From positions 3,889 to 67,888 of the forward strand of contig DATINJ010000382.1 in NCBI GenBank assembly GCA_035474375.1: a stretch of DNA of 64,000 nt, read 5' to 3'. The stretch comes from JANNPJ01 sp035474375. GTDB taxonomy: Bacteria; Actinomycetota; Actinomycetes; Actinomycetales; Kineosporiaceae. The notes under the pieces are model-generated. The model saw only the letters and a program-made list of their open reading frames with translations. It was not told the origin of the DNA and made no database searches. The translations under genes were made by a program, and so were the position numbers. This document shows, piece after piece, positions 37,201 through 50,115 of the stretch. The first letter of the stretch is position 1. Each line of letters starts with the position of its first letter.

Positions 37201-39228
37201 GCCTTCGCCTCCGGTGGATCGGTGGGGTACGACCACAAGGTGATGGGGATCACGGCCCGCGGTGCCTGGGAGAGCGTGGATCGACATTTCCGCGAACTGG
37301 GCCAGGACGTGCAGACCACGCCGACCTCCGTGGTCGGGATCGGTGACATGAGCGGTGACGTCTTCGGCAACGGCATGCTGCTGTCGAAATCCCTGCTCCT
37401 GGTGGGTGCTTTCGACCACCGCCACATCTTCCTCGACCCGAATCCGGACCCGCGGCTCTCGCATGCCGAGCGAGCCAGGCTGTTCGACTTGCCGCGTTCC
37501 AGTTGGGCCGACTACGACCGGGCGCTGATCAGCGCCGGTGGCGGTGTGTATGCCCGATCGGCGAAGTCGGTGCCGGTGTCTGCGCAGGTCAGGGACCGGC
37601 TTGGACTGCCCCCGTCGACGACCGTGCTGACCCCCGCGGAACTGATCCGGGCGATCCTTGCGGCCCCCGTCGATCTGCTTTGGAACGGCGGGATCGGCAC
37701 CTACGTCAAGGCGTCCACCCAGTCGCACGCCGAGGTGGGAGACAAGGCCAACGATGCGATCCGGCTCGACGGTCGCCAGTTGCGCGCCCGGGTGATCGGC
37801 GAAGGTGGCAACCTCGGGTTGACGCAACCGGGCCGGGTGGAAGCCGCACTGTGCGGGATCCGGGTGAACACCGACGCGATCGACAACTCGGCCGGGGTGG
37901 ACTGCTCCGACCATGAGGTCAATATCAAGATCATGCTGGATCGGATCGTCGCGGCCGGCGGGCTGGCGGTGGACCAGCGCAACGAACTGCTCGCCTCGAT
38001 GACCGACGACGTGGCCCGGCTGGTGCTGCGGGACAACTATGAGCAGAACGTGCTGCTCGGCAACGCCCGGGTGCAGTCCAGGACGATGCTGAAGGTGCAC
38101 CAGCGGTTCATCCAGGCGCTGGAGGCCCGCGGGGCCCTGGACCGGGATCTGGAGTACCTGCCGGACGATGCGGGCCTGGCGGGCCGCGCTGACGCCGGGC
38201 TGGGGCTCACCTCGCCGGAGTTCGCGGTGCTCGTCGCCTACGCCAAGCTCACGCTGACCGACGACATCGGCGCGACGTCGCTGCCGGACGACCCGTGGCT
38301 GGACCGGGTGCTGCAGGCCTACTTCCCGCCGCAGCTCACCCGCTACGCCGACCAATTGGCGGCACACCCGCTACGCCGCCAGATCGTCACCACCTGCCTG
38401 GTGAACGACATGGTGAACCGGGGCGGGATCACCTTCGCGTTCCGGGCTCAGGAAGAGACCTCGGCCGACCCGGAACAGGTGGCCCGGGCGTACATCGTCT
38501 GCCGGGAGATCTTCGACTTCAACGGGTACAGCGAGGCGATCGAAGCCCTGGACGGCGTGGTGACGACCGCCGACTCCGCTGCCATGTATCTGAGCTTCCG
38601 TCGGCTGCTCGATCGCGCCGTCCGGTGGTTCCTGCAGGCCCGGCCGGGGACGATCGACATCGCCGGTGAAATCGAACGGTTCAGCCCGGTGATCGCCGAG
38701 CTGGCTCCGCAGCTGCCCGAGCTGGTCGTCGGTGAGCAGCGCGCGGTGATGGCCAACGAGATCACCCGGCTGCAGTCGTTGGGTGTACCCGAGACGCTGG
38801 CCCGGATGGCAGCCGGGCTGCTCACCCGCTACATGCTGCTGGACATCGCCGACATCGCCCGGAACACCGGCACCCCGCCGGGCCCGGTGGCCCGGGTGTA
38901 TCTGTATCTGGCCGAGCGTTACGGGGTGATCGAGCTGCTGTGGCGGATCTCCGCGCTTTCTCGGGGAGATCAGTGGAAGTCGCTGGCCCGGGCCTCGCTG
39001 CGCTACGACCTGTACGCGGCGCTGGAGGCGCTCACCGTCGCGGTGCTGGAGAGCACCGCCGAGGCGGACGCTCAGACCCGGGTCGCACAGTTCGAGCAGG
39101 CGAACGCCGAGCGAGTGGCCAGAGCGCGGGCCACGATGGAAGAGGTCTGCCGGTTGCCCCAAGCCGACATCGCCGCGCTCTCGGTGGTGTTGCGCGCGTT
39201 GCGGAGCATCGTGCGGTCCGGGACCTGA
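34240..39228 (+). CDS. gdh: NAD-dependent glutamate dehydrogenase, large (L_180) type
   Basis: I take ATG 34240 (preceded by GGTAGGG), giving 1662 residues; the frame is open from 34108 and the GTG at 34219 is an alternative, so the start is uncertain. The catalytic half has RFGAVARGGLRWSDRREDFR, KNAVIVPTGAKGGFVAKQLP, VGIGDMSGDVFGNGMLLS and LLWNGGIGTYVKAS, matching the NAD-GDH family (mycobacterial Gdh about 1600 residues). N-terminal ACT-like regulatory regions precede it. Catalyses glutamate oxidative deamination to 2-oxoglutarate with NAD. It is monocistronic, with pdtaS starting 63 bp downstream. Confidence 0.95.
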   Translation: MLPTTEGDRQALLSRTAAIAQRDANAPPDPFGFLDRYFQNVAMEDLAERRPEDLVGLALSHRAAAASRPQGTAVVRVFTPTEESVGWSTGHTVIEIVAADVPFLVDSVNGELARLDCQIHLVIHPQFVVRRTVTGEMIEILDLPPRAGSHPALPRDAALESWIHVEIDRESDPARLTTLEHSLRQVLEDVRVTVEDWPKMRAAAERIAGDLRRQPPLGLDPEEVAEGAELLEWLADGHFTFLGLREYVLTERDGEEVLLGRNGTGLGILRHDQRAESSSFGRLTVQARAKAREHRLLVLTKANSRATVHRTGYLDYVGVKTFDASGEVTGERRFLGLFASSAYTGSVLDIPVVRRKVAAVLDRGGFSPDSHSGKDLLQILQTYPRDELFEIDVDDLYTIAVAVMQLQERRRTRLFLRVDDFGRYVSCLVFLPRERYITKARLQIEQILREAIGGTTVDYTARVSESVLARLHFVIRVPPGAGVPELDAAALEAALVAATRSWDDDFAAAATDVLGEGPASKLVREWGSGFPESYREDVEPRSAVDDLCRLTAMQRSTGRSGALAMKLHEGESSAPDESRFVLYRREPLSLSAVLPFLANLGVEVVDERPYLLHSASGTEAHVYDFGIRRDAGAGRGSAPKALEHPETMHRLFTEAFEAAWWGDAESDGFDRLVLSAGLDWRQVSVLRGYARYLRQAGSTFGQDYLENCLVTYAEIAAFLVELFETRFDPDRFGGPGEGAPSSVAPTADGRGQARPNGRAEAADALVAKIRSALDGVVSLDHDRILRSFLGLILATMRTNFYVDTRPGDGEKSDRVALALKLDPHALPDLPAPRPAHEVFVYSPWMEGVHLRFGAVARGGLRWSDRREDFRTEVLGLVKAQMTKNAVIVPTGAKGGFVAKQLPDPGLDRDAWLAEGVACYRSFISALLDVTDNRVTLPGGDQVVVPPARVVRHDGDDSYLVVAADKGTAAFSDLANEVAIGYGFWLGDAFASGGSVGYDHKVMGITARGAWESVDRHFRELGQDVQTTPTSVVGIGDMSGDVFGNGMLLSKSLLLVGAFDHRHIFLDPNPDPRLSHAERARLFDLPRSSWADYDRALISAGGGVYARSAKSVPVSAQVRDRLGLPPSTTVLTPAELIRAILAAPVDLLWNGGIGTYVKASTQSHAEVGDKANDAIRLDGRQLRARVIGEGGNLGLTQPGRVEAALCGIRVNTDAIDNSAGVDCSDHEVNIKIMLDRIVAAGGLAVDQRNELLASMTDDVARLVLRDNYEQNVLLGNARVQSRTMLKVHQRFIQALEARGALDRDLEYLPDDAGLAGRADAGLGLTSPEFAVLVAYAKLTLTDDIGATSLPDDPWLDRVLQAYFPPQLTRYADQLAAHPLRRQIVTTCLVNDMVNRGGITFAFRAQEETSADPEQVARAYIVCREIFDFNGYSEAIEALDGVVTTADSAAMYLSFRRLLDRAVRWFLQARPGTIDIAGEIERFSPVIAELAPQLPELVVGEQRAVMANEITRLQSLGVPETLARMAAGLLTRYMLLDIADIARNTGTPPGPVARVYLYLAERYGVIELLWRISALSRGDQWKSLARASLRYDLYAALEALTVAVLESTAEADAQTRVAQFEQANAERVARARATMEEVCRLPQADIAALSVVLRALRSIVRSGT

Positions 39229-39291
39229 GGACGCGGCCCGGCGGGCCGGCGACCGGCCGAGAAGCTCCGGGCCGCACCTTAAGGTGAACCC

Positions 39292-40782
39292 ATGCCCACC
39301 ATGAAAGACCTGGTCGCCCGGTACAGCGAGCTAGGTCAGGCCGACCTTGAGTGGCTGCACCTGCTGGTCGGTGACTGGCAGATGCTGTCCGACCTCTCGT
39401 TTGCGGACCTGGTGCTGTGGGTGCCCCGGGCCGGCGGCGAAGGCTGGGTGGCAGCCGCTCATTGCCGGCCGAGCACCGGGGTGACGGTCTACTACGACGA
39501 CATCGTTGGGACGCTGGCGGACCGGGGCCGGCGTCCACTGCTGGATCGGGCCTTCGAACTGGTTCGGATCTGCCGGGAACGTGACCCGGAATGGCATGAC
39601 GACATCCCGGTCCGGGAAGAGACGGTGCCGGTGGTCCGCGCCGGGCAGCCGATCGCGGTGGTTGCCCGGCACACGAACCTGTCGTCCGCCCGCACCCCGA
39701 GCCGCCTGGAGCTCACCTACGTCCAGTGTGCCGACGAGCTGACCCGAATGATCTGTGCCGGCGATTTCCCGCTGGTCGGGGCACCCAGCGGGCCGCGACG
39801 GGGAGCTCCGCGAGTGGGCGACGGGTTGATCCGGATGGATCGCGAGGGCACGGTCAGCTACGCCAGCCCGAATGCCGTCTCCGCCCTGCACCGGCTCGGT
39901 CACTTCGGTGACATCGTTGACCACACGCTGTCGGAGATCATCACTCCGCTGCTCGACCAACCTGGCACCGTGGACGAGTCGCTCCCGTTGGTGCTCACCG
40001 GCCGGGCGCCCTGGCGCAGCCACATCGAGAGCCATGCCGCTGCGCTGTCGCTCCGGGCGATCCCGATCAAGATCGGTGGCGAGCGAACCGGAGCGCTGCT
40101 GCTGCTGCGGGAGATTTCCGAGCTACGCCGACGCGAGCGGGAGCTGCTCACCAAGGATGCGACGATCCGCGAAGTCCATCACCGGGTCAAGAACAATCTG
40201 CAGACCGTGGCCGCCCTGCTCCGGCTGCAGGCGCGGCGGATCGGCTCGGATGAAGGCCGGGCGGCACTACAGGAAGCGATGCGCCGGGTGGCGACGATCG
40301 CGCTGGTGCACGAGACGCTGTCCGAAGGGCTTGGCGAGACGGTCGACTTTGACGACGTCGTCGGCCGGACCCTGTCGCTCGCCGTCGAACTGGCGGTTCC
40401 GTCGGCCTCGGTGAAGATCCGCCGGGAGGGCCGCTTCGGTGAGCTACGGGCGGAGAATGCCACGCCGTTGGCGCTGGTTCTCACCGAGCTGGTGACGAAC
40501 GCCGTCGAGCATGGTCTGCGGGACATCGGAGGCACCGTGACGGTGACCGCGAAGCGAAGCGGCACCGGCCTGCGGATCTCGATCCTGGACGACGGCATGG
40601 GGCTGCCGGAGGGGTTCAACGCGAGCGCGGCTGGACTCGGGACACAGATCGTCCAGGCCTTGGTCAGCGGAGAGATGCGGGGGCGAATCACCTGGGCCCA
40701 GGGGCCCGAAGGCGGGACCGAGGTGGTGGTTGAGGTCACGCTTCAGACGGCGGCGCTGGAAACGGCGGACGACGGAATCTGA
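39292..40782 (+). CDS. pdtaS: Sensor histidine kinase PdtaS
   Basis: A 496-residue cytosolic kinase. An N-terminal GAF-type domain (about 5-150) is followed by PAS (about 180-285, RMDREGTVSYASPNAVSALH), then HisKA_2 with phosphoacceptor in REVHHRVKNNLQTVAALLRL (His about 302-303) and HATPase (LTELVTNAVEHGL, DDGMGLPEGF). No membrane segment. PdtaS pairs with the ANTAR regulator PdtaR, which is not in this window. Adjacent convergent whiB1 reproduces the mycobacterial arrangement. Confidence 0.93.
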   Translation: MPTMKDLVARYSELGQADLEWLHLLVGDWQMLSDLSFADLVLWVPRAGGEGWVAAAHCRPSTGVTVYYDDIVGTLADRGRRPLLDRAFELVRICRERDPEWHDDIPVREETVPVVRAGQPIAVVARHTNLSSARTPSRLELTYVQCADELTRMICAGDFPLVGAPSGPRRGAPRVGDGLIRMDREGTVSYASPNAVSALHRLGHFGDIVDHTLSEIITPLLDQPGTVDESLPLVLTGRAPWRSHIESHAAALSLRAIPIKIGGERTGALLLLREISELRRRERELLTKDATIREVHHRVKNNLQTVAALLRLQARRIGSDEGRAALQEAMRRVATIALVHETLSEGLGETVDFDDVVGRTLSLAVELAVPSASVKIRREGRFGELRAENATPLALVLTELVTNAVEHGLRDIGGTVTVTAKRSGTGLRISILDDGMGLPEGFNASAAGLGTQIVQALVSGEMRGRITWAQGPEGGTEVVVEVTLQTAALETADDGI

Positions 40783-41107
40783 ACGCGCGCGAGGCTCGCG
40801 AGACGATGACGAACGATGCCCCGACGCGTCGGAGGTGACGCATCGGGACATCGTTGATGTTTCCGTCAGGGTTAACGCTTTGGTGATCAGGTGCTTCACG
40901 ATCGAGCAGGACGAGGCGAACCGGCAGATCGACAGGTTCAGCTGTCGTAGGCCGCTCGTACTGCTCCAATCGGGTGATCCCGGCCGCGCGGTATTACCAG
41001 CGAACAGGCAGTCGGGTGATGCGAGAGCGCAGGTGATCCGCAGCGGTGCGGGTGGAGCGGGGTTAGAGCAGAGGTGCGGGTACAGCAGCTGGTGAGGCGT
41101 ACAGCGG
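40783..41107. other. Intergenic stretch after pdtaS, no gene recognised
   Basis: About 325 bp between the pdtaS stop and the 17-bp array. Frames on both strands here have no start with ribosome-binding site or family likeness. Local GC-rich dyads occur but no T-run terminator. The sequence leads directly into the tandem array. Confidence 0.6.
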
Positions 41108-41215
41108 GTGGTGCGGGTACAGGCCGAGCGGTGGTGCGGTACAGCAAGTGGTGCGGGTACAGCGGTGGTGCGGTACAGCAAGTGGTGCGGGTAAAGCGGT
41201 GGTGCGGGTTGGGCA
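41108..41215. repeat. 17-bp tandem array between pdtaS and whiB1
   Basis: GTGGTGCGG-type units begin at 41108 (23 bp long, with a 6-bp insertion), 41131, 41148, 41165, 41182 and 41199, so five units are exactly 17 bp. Two alternating unit types make a 34-bp higher-order repeat. Degenerate related sequence continues leftward to about 41073. Confidence 0.85.
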
Positions 41216-41238
41216 AGATCGTCGAGATTGCCACGGGC

Positions 41239-41263
41239 GGCCGACCCCGATTAGGGGTCGGCC
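41239..41263. terminator. Perfect hairpin between pdtaS and whiB1
   Basis: GGCCGACCCC (41239-41248) and GGGGTCGGCC (41254-41263) form a perfect 10-bp stem with a five-base loop, 17 bp after the whiB1 stop. It is followed on the + strand by TTACT. Likely terminates whiB1 and possibly read-through from pdtaS. Confidence 0.75.
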
Positions 41264-41280
41264 TTACTCAAGCGCTACGG

Positions 41281-41529
41281 TCAGCTCGCACGCCGGGCGC
41301 GTGCGTTACGGCGCTTCAGTGCACGTCGTTCGTCCTCGGAAAGGCCGCCCCAGACTCCGGCGTCCTGACCGGTGTCGAGCGCCCAACGCAAGCACGTCTC
41401 AACGACCTCGCATCGACGGCAAACGGCCTTAGCTTCCTCGATCTGCAGAATGGCCGGACCTGTGTTCCCGATCGGGAAAAACAGTTCCGGGTCTTCCTCG
41501 AGGCAGGCTGCTTCATGGCGCCAGTCCAT
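41281..41529 (-). CDS. whiB1: WhiB-type [4Fe-4S] regulator WhiB1
   Basis: 82 residues from ATG 41529 (MDWRHEAACLEEDPELFFPI). Cys9, Cys37, Cys40 and Cys46 occupy the four cluster-ligand positions of mycobacterial WhiB1, followed by GVWGG and the basic KRRNARARR DNA-binding tail. The residue-by-residue likeness and the adjacent pdtaS support WhiB1 specifically. In mycobacteria WhiB1 is essential, NO-sensitive and CRP-regulated. A GTG 12 bp upstream is an alternative start, but it lies too close to the GAGGAG. Confidence 0.95.
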   Translation of the reverse strand: MDWRHEAACLEEDPELFFPIGNTGPAILQIEEAKAVCRRCEVVETCLRWALDTGQDAGVWGGLSEDERRALKRRNARARRAS

Positions 41530-41580
41530 GGGATGGTCCACTCCTCACGCCCTCAGGGCGGTAGATATCGATTGGGACAT

Positions 41581-41629
41581 GACGGATTTCCGTCAAATCC
41601 CCTCGGGGTTTGGCCTCCCCGTTACGGGG
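41581..41629 (-). promoter_or_regulatory. Three small palindromes in the whiB1 leader
   Basis: GACGGATTTCCGTC (41581-41594), CCCCTCGGGG (41599-41608) and CCCCGTTACGGGG (41617-41629) are consecutive perfect inverted repeats, about 52 to 100 nt upstream of the whiB1 start. They could be operators or leader RNA hairpins. No known riboswitch was recognised. Confidence 0.55.
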
Positions 41630-41711
41630 TGTGGCCGGGTCAAGCGGGTGTTTCACTCATCGGCGGGTGCTTCGTAAGACTCCCGCTGAATTCAACGACT
41701 AGCCTCACACT

Positions 41712-41731
41712 CTTGTGCCCGCTTTCACAAG
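41712..41731 (-). promoter_or_regulatory. CRP-like site upstream of whiB1
   Basis: CTTGTG-N8-CACAAG is a perfect six-base palindrome whose core is TGTG-N8-CACA, the spacing of mycobacterial CRP sites (TGTGA-N6-TCACA). It lies about 183 bp from the whiB1 start. Direct CRP control of whiB1 is established in Mycobacterium tuberculosis; binding here is inferred. Confidence 0.6.
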
Positions 41732-42406
41732 GCTTTTCCCATAGTGACTTGGGACATCTCTGGTTGCCCACCGTCACGATGCAGGACTGTAGTCGTTCAG
41801 GCACGCTGCGTATATACGTTGCTGGTCATTGCTTTCGTGCGCGGTTCTTTCCAGAGTCACTGGTGGGGTGCATTTGTGTCCTCTCTGTGACGCCCGCCAC
41901 GGATAGCGCTGCGTTGTGTGATCGCTCCTCAACCAATCGTTGGTTTCTGAGTGCGCGCCGTGAAGGAGTTTGGAGTTGGCCATTAATTCCTCGCCTCCAA
42001 TCAACGGAGAGTGACGTCCTGTCCTTTGTCTGATGCTGCGCCCCACAAAGCGGGGCGAATCACTGTTCCACTCGTGGCCGCCGAGGGTTGCCGACTTGAC
42101 AACGGGTCCGACGCTTGCTTGATGCACTTCAGAACGCACCGGATGCCCACTTGGTTCAAGCGTGCAGGGTCCGGCCTTGTCGGCAACTCAGCCCGAGATG
42201 CCGGCCCTGAGTCCCCGACCGGGGTCTGCTCAGTGCGATGTGTCACCTTTGCCGACGAGATCTGCGGTCGGAAGGGCAACCGGCGGCAGGCTCACCCAGC
42301 GGTAACCCTGCTGCCGTCCCAGGCAGACTTGGGAAGCCACCGAGGCGATCGACCAGCGAGAATCATCAATCAGTGAGGGCTGTCGACCAGTGAGGACCAG
42401 GGACCG
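41732..42406. other. Long intergenic stretch, no firm gene
   Basis: About 675 bp. The segment near 41690-42000 is visibly more A+T-rich than its surroundings. A leftward 69-codon frame (41983-41774) begins with an ATG behind GAGGAATTA but has no recognisable family and unusual codon use, so I do not call it. The region may hold whiB1 upstream control sequence or an untranslated RNA; none can be assigned. Confidence 0.5.
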
Positions 42407-42832
42407 ATGAGTGCGGCATCCGACAAATCCAGCCCGGAGCCCGAGGGCAACCGACTGTCTGCACTGGTTGCCGCTCTGGTTGCTCTCGAAGCGGTAATGC
42501 TCGTAATCGCAGCCGTATTCCTGCTGGTCGAAGCCGTACGGTCGGGCGGCGACGATCTTGCGGCTGGGCTCTCGCTGGCCGCCATCGCGATCGTGGTGGG
42601 GGTCGGGCTGGCAATCTGTGCCCGAGGAGTTGCCCGTCGCCAGAGATGGAGCCGTGGGCCGGTGCTGACGTGGCAGTTGTTGCAAGCCGGTGTCGGCATG
42701 CCGCTGTCGACCAGCCAGGCATGGTGGGCCGGAGTGCTCCTGCTCGCGGTCTCGATCATCGTCGGTGTGCTGATTGCCGGCGGACGAGTGATCACGGAGT
42801 CGACAAACCGACCTGATCCAGACCAACTCTGA
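42407..42832 (+). CDS. Small integral membrane protein
   Basis: A 141-residue protein with four predicted membrane helices: about 18-42 (LVAALVALEAVMLVIAAVFL), 50-72, 84-104 and 108-128 (WAGVLLLAVSIIVGVLIAGG). The N-terminus is charged and cytoplasmic. Size and position near whiB1 resemble a mycobacterial membrane protein by the same locus (Rv3217c), but this is from memory and unverified. Function unknown. Confidence 0.75.
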   Translation: MSAASDKSSPEPEGNRLSALVAALVALEAVMLVIAAVFLLVEAVRSGGDDLAAGLSLAAIAIVVGVGLAICARGVARRQRWSRGPVLTWQLLQAGVGMPLSTSQAWWAGVLLLAVSIIVGVLIAGGRVITESTNRPDPDQL

Positions 42833-42893
42833 CTCGGGCGAAGGAACCCGAGCGGGGTTGTGATATCTGGCACATTCTCCGAGTGAGTGCCGC

Positions 42894-43988
42894 TCAGAGT
42901 TCCTCGGTCAGCCCCGACCGAAGCATCGCCAGGCTCTTGGCCAGCAGCCGGGAGACGTGCATCTGAGAGACGCCGACCTCGCTGGCAATCTGCGACTGCG
43001 ACATCCCGCGGGCGAAACGCAGCTCCAGGATTCGCTGCTCCCGGGCCGGCAGCCGGGCCAGGAGCGGCCGCAAGGTCTCGCGCTGTTCCACCAGTTCCAG
43101 CCCTGAGTCCTCGAAAGCCTTCGCCATCCGGTCCGACTCGTCCGCAGATGTCGGCAGCGGCACGGTGATGTACGCGGTGGCGGTCTCCAGTGCTTCCAGG
43201 ACGAGATCCGCGTCCACCTCTAGGTAGGCGGCGATCTCTTGCACGGTGGGCGAGCGGTCCAAGTTGTGGGTGAGTGTCTCCCGGGCCTCGGAAACCCGTC
43301 GTCCCAGGTCTTGGACCCGGCGCGGGATCCGCATTGCCCAACCGCGGTCTCGGAAGTGCCGGCGGATCTCGCCCACGATCGTGGGGACGGCGAACGCAGC
43401 GAATGAGCCGCGACCGGGGTCGTAGCGGTCGACGGAGTGCAGCAGGCCGATGGTGCCGACCTGGACGAGGTCGTCGTAGGGCTCGCCACGCCCGCGGAAT
43501 CGCTGCGCAAGGTGATGGACGAGCGGCAGGTGCGCCTCGATGACGGTCCGGCGCAGGGCTCCGTATCGCGGATCGGCCGAGGACATCGTGGCGAGCAGGA
43601 CGAGTCGATGGTCCACCCGGGGATCGGACACCCGCGGACCGTCGTCCTCGCTGACCTCAGCGCCTGGCGTCGCTGTGCCGGCGGCCTGGGGACTGAGCTC
43701 GGCCTCGGTGGGCGCACTGCCGCCGACGGCGCCGGAGCCCGCGGTGTGGGCGGTCGCGGTACGGGCGGTCGCGGCGCGGGCGGGCTCGTGGCCCCGGGTC
43801 TCGTGGCCTCGGGTCGTGCCGCCTCGGGTATTGGCGTCTCTGGTCTCCACCGTCGCTGAGGTGGTATCAGTCGGCGAGAATTCCGTCGTTGGGAGGGCAC
43901 CTCCCGGAAGGCGTTCGCCGAGGATTCGCTGCGTCGGTGGCCGATGCAAAAGGCTCAGCCGAGCATCGGTGGTATCTGGGCGGATCAC
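42894..43988 (-). CDS. sigF: SigF/SigB-family RNA polymerase sigma factor
   Basis: A 364-residue sigma-70 family factor. Region 2 (about 165-215) includes HLAQRFRGRGEPYDDLVQVG and FAVPTIVGEIRRHFRDRGWA. Region 3 and region 4 (about 300-360) carry the helix-turn-helix MSQSQIASEVGVSQMHVSRL. The first about 125 residues are an extra Thr/Arg/Ala-rich, low-complexity extension (mycobacterial SigF is about 260 residues). The start overlaps the rsbW-like stop by 4 bp, which fixes the long start. Stress or stationary-phase sigma factor under anti-sigma control. Confidence 0.92.
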   Translation of the reverse strand: MIRPDTTDARLSLLHRPPTQRILGERLPGGALPTTEFSPTDTTSATVETRDANTRGGTTRGHETRGHEPARAATARTATAHTAGSGAVGGSAPTEAELSPQAAGTATPGAEVSEDDGPRVSDPRVDHRLVLLATMSSADPRYGALRRTVIEAHLPLVHHLAQRFRGRGEPYDDLVQVGTIGLLHSVDRYDPGRGSFAAFAVPTIVGEIRRHFRDRGWAMRIPRRVQDLGRRVSEARETLTHNLDRSPTVQEIAAYLEVDADLVLEALETATAYITVPLPTSADESDRMAKAFEDSGLELVEQRETLRPLLARLPAREQRILELRFARGMSQSQIASEVGVSQMHVSRLLAKSLAMLRSGLTEEL

Positions 43989-44392
43989 TCGGTTCCCCGT
44001 CCAACGTGGGTCAATTTGATCCAGGAGCCACTGTCGTTGACGCCGACGATGACTTCACCGGCGAGGGCGCGAAGGACCGTCCAGGAAAAGCTTGCGCCAG
44101 CCGGCAGTTCCTCGACCGGCCCGGCGATGATGACCGAGATCGTGCTGTTCCCGACGCTGAACGCGGCGTTCAGCGTGCGGCCCGGATGTGCGCGCCCGCC
44201 CAGGAGCAAGGAGCAAGCCTCATCCACGGCTATCCGCAGATCCTCGATCTCGTCCAGCGTGAGCTTCAGGCGAGTGGCCAGACCGGCTGTTGCCGTGCGG
44301 ACCACGGAAAGATACGCGGGGTCGGCGGGAACTCGGAGATCCACCGCGTCCGTCGTCGTTACCGCCGCTTGCCTTTGATCGCCACGCGTCAT
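43985..44392 (-). CDS. rsbW: Anti-sigma factor of the RsbW/UsfX type
   Basis: A 135-residue GHKL ATPase-like protein from ATG 44392 (a GTG nine bases upstream at 44401 is an alternative; GGGGGG precedes both). IEDLRIAVDEACSLLLGG is the N-box region and SWTVLRALAGEVIVG the C-terminal strand. The ATGA overlap with sigF is the usual anti-sigma/sigma arrangement: it sequesters SigF and is released by an anti-anti-sigma factor, which is not in this window. Confidence 0.9.
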   Translation of the reverse strand: MTRGDQRQAAVTTTDAVDLRVPADPAYLSVVRTATAGLATRLKLTLDEIEDLRIAVDEACSLLLGGRAHPGRTLNAAFSVGNSTISVIIAGPVEELPAGASFSWTVLRALAGEVIVGVNDSGSWIKLTHVGRGTE

Positions 44393-44449
44393 GGTGCTCA
44401 CATCCCCCCGTGACAACGGTAGGCCTGCTGGACAGTTGCGGTGCGCGGT

Positions 44450-44467
44450 TCGTTCGTTACTGAACGA
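44450..44467. promoter_or_regulatory. Palindrome upstream of rsbW-sigF
   Basis: TCGTTC-N6-GAACGA forms a perfect 6-bp inverted repeat 58 bp before the rsbW start. It could be a regulator site in the rsbW-sigF promoter region. No matching regulator is known to me. Confidence 0.4.
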
Positions 44468-44600
44468 GACCAATGTCACCATCGGGCAAGAATAGAACAC
44501 GTTGCGTGGTGAATGTCGACGCTATCCGAAGTTCAATCTCACTCAGTCAGAGTTGCTCGTTGCTCTATGTCACAACGCCCAGGAAGGCGTGCGCGGTCAG

Positions 44601-45250
44601 TCACATTGGACGATCGCTCAATGCTTTAAGTGATTCATCCGTGACCCGCCATACGGTCCAGTCATCCTGTGGCACGGCCCCGACGCCGCGATAGAAGCGA
44701 TGTGCCGACTCATTCCAATCCAGCACACACCACTCCATCCGGGCATATCCCCGACTGGTGCAAATGTTTGCGAGTTCCGCCAGCAGGGCACGCCCAACAC
44801 CGAGCTGTCGGTAGGCAGGCTGAACGTAGAGATCCTCGAGCCAGAGACCATGTCGGCCTCGCCAGGTAGAGAACGTGACAAACCAGATCGCCAGCCCCAC
44901 CACCGTCGGGCCTGCCGGGCCGTCCAACTCCACGACATGGCAGTGCACTCGCGGGTGCGGGTTGAAGAAGGCGGCACCGAAATCCTCCGGCGTTGCCTTG
45001 ACGGCGTTCGGTTCGCGTTCGAAATCGGCGAGTTCCCGGACCAAACTGTCGATCTGAGCCACATCGCCGGGCCGAGCCGGGCGTACCCGCCAGGCCGCCG
45101 CAGATGCCGTGGACCCGGAGGTTGGCGTCACGGATTCGGATATGGCGGGCGATACTTCGGGGGATTCTGGGGCGGTGGGTCCAGACACGGTGGGCATCAC
45201 CGGGGCACCGGTGACGAGTGTGCCGTCGGGTCTTTCCATGGCATCCGAGG

Positions 45251-45254
<4 letters not shown>
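44601..45254 (-). CDS. GNAT acetyltransferase, translationally coupled to the FHA-FtsK gene
   Basis: A 217-residue protein. The first about 52 residues are disordered Ser/Thr/Pro/Ala-rich. The GNAT core (about 54-205) has WRVRPARPGDVAQIDSLVRE, LEDLYVQPAYRQLGVGRALL (acetyl-CoA motif Q-x-x-G-x-G/A) and WCVLDWNESAHRFYRGVGA, resembling diamine (spermidine/spermine type) acetyltransferases. Its ATG overlaps the stop of the FHA-FtsK gene by 4 bp, so the two are coupled. The Met at residue 6 is a possible alternative. Confidence 0.87.
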
Positions 45255-49978
<4,724 letters not shown>

Positions 49979-50021
49979 GCCGAAGATTCTGCGGGCCGGG
50001 TCCGACAGCCGACCTGAGCCC

Positions 50022-50076
50022 TGTGGATAACGTAGCCGCCGAGACTTCCCCTGTGGATATCGCCGGTTTATCCACA
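50022..50076. promoter_or_regulatory. DnaA-box-like cluster between the FHA-FtsK and tadA genes
   Basis: TGTGGATAA at 50022-50030 and TTATCCACA at 50068-50076 are perfect opposed nonamers, with a one-mismatch copy (TGTGGATAT) at 50052-50060. They lie in the 137-bp divergent gap between the FHA-FtsK start and the tadA start I prefer. Function is inferred only. Confidence 0.5.
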
Positions 50077-50115
50077 ATTTACGGTTACCTTCTGCGCGAA
50101 GTGTCCGAGTTTCGT

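Noticed and set aside
41774..41983. Small leftward ORF near whiB1
   Set aside because: Kept only as a finding: no family likeness, and the A+T content makes chance reading frames more likely.
50023..50115. Upstream extension of tadA
   Set aside because: It translates the DnaA-box-like cluster and A+T-rich promoter-like sequence.
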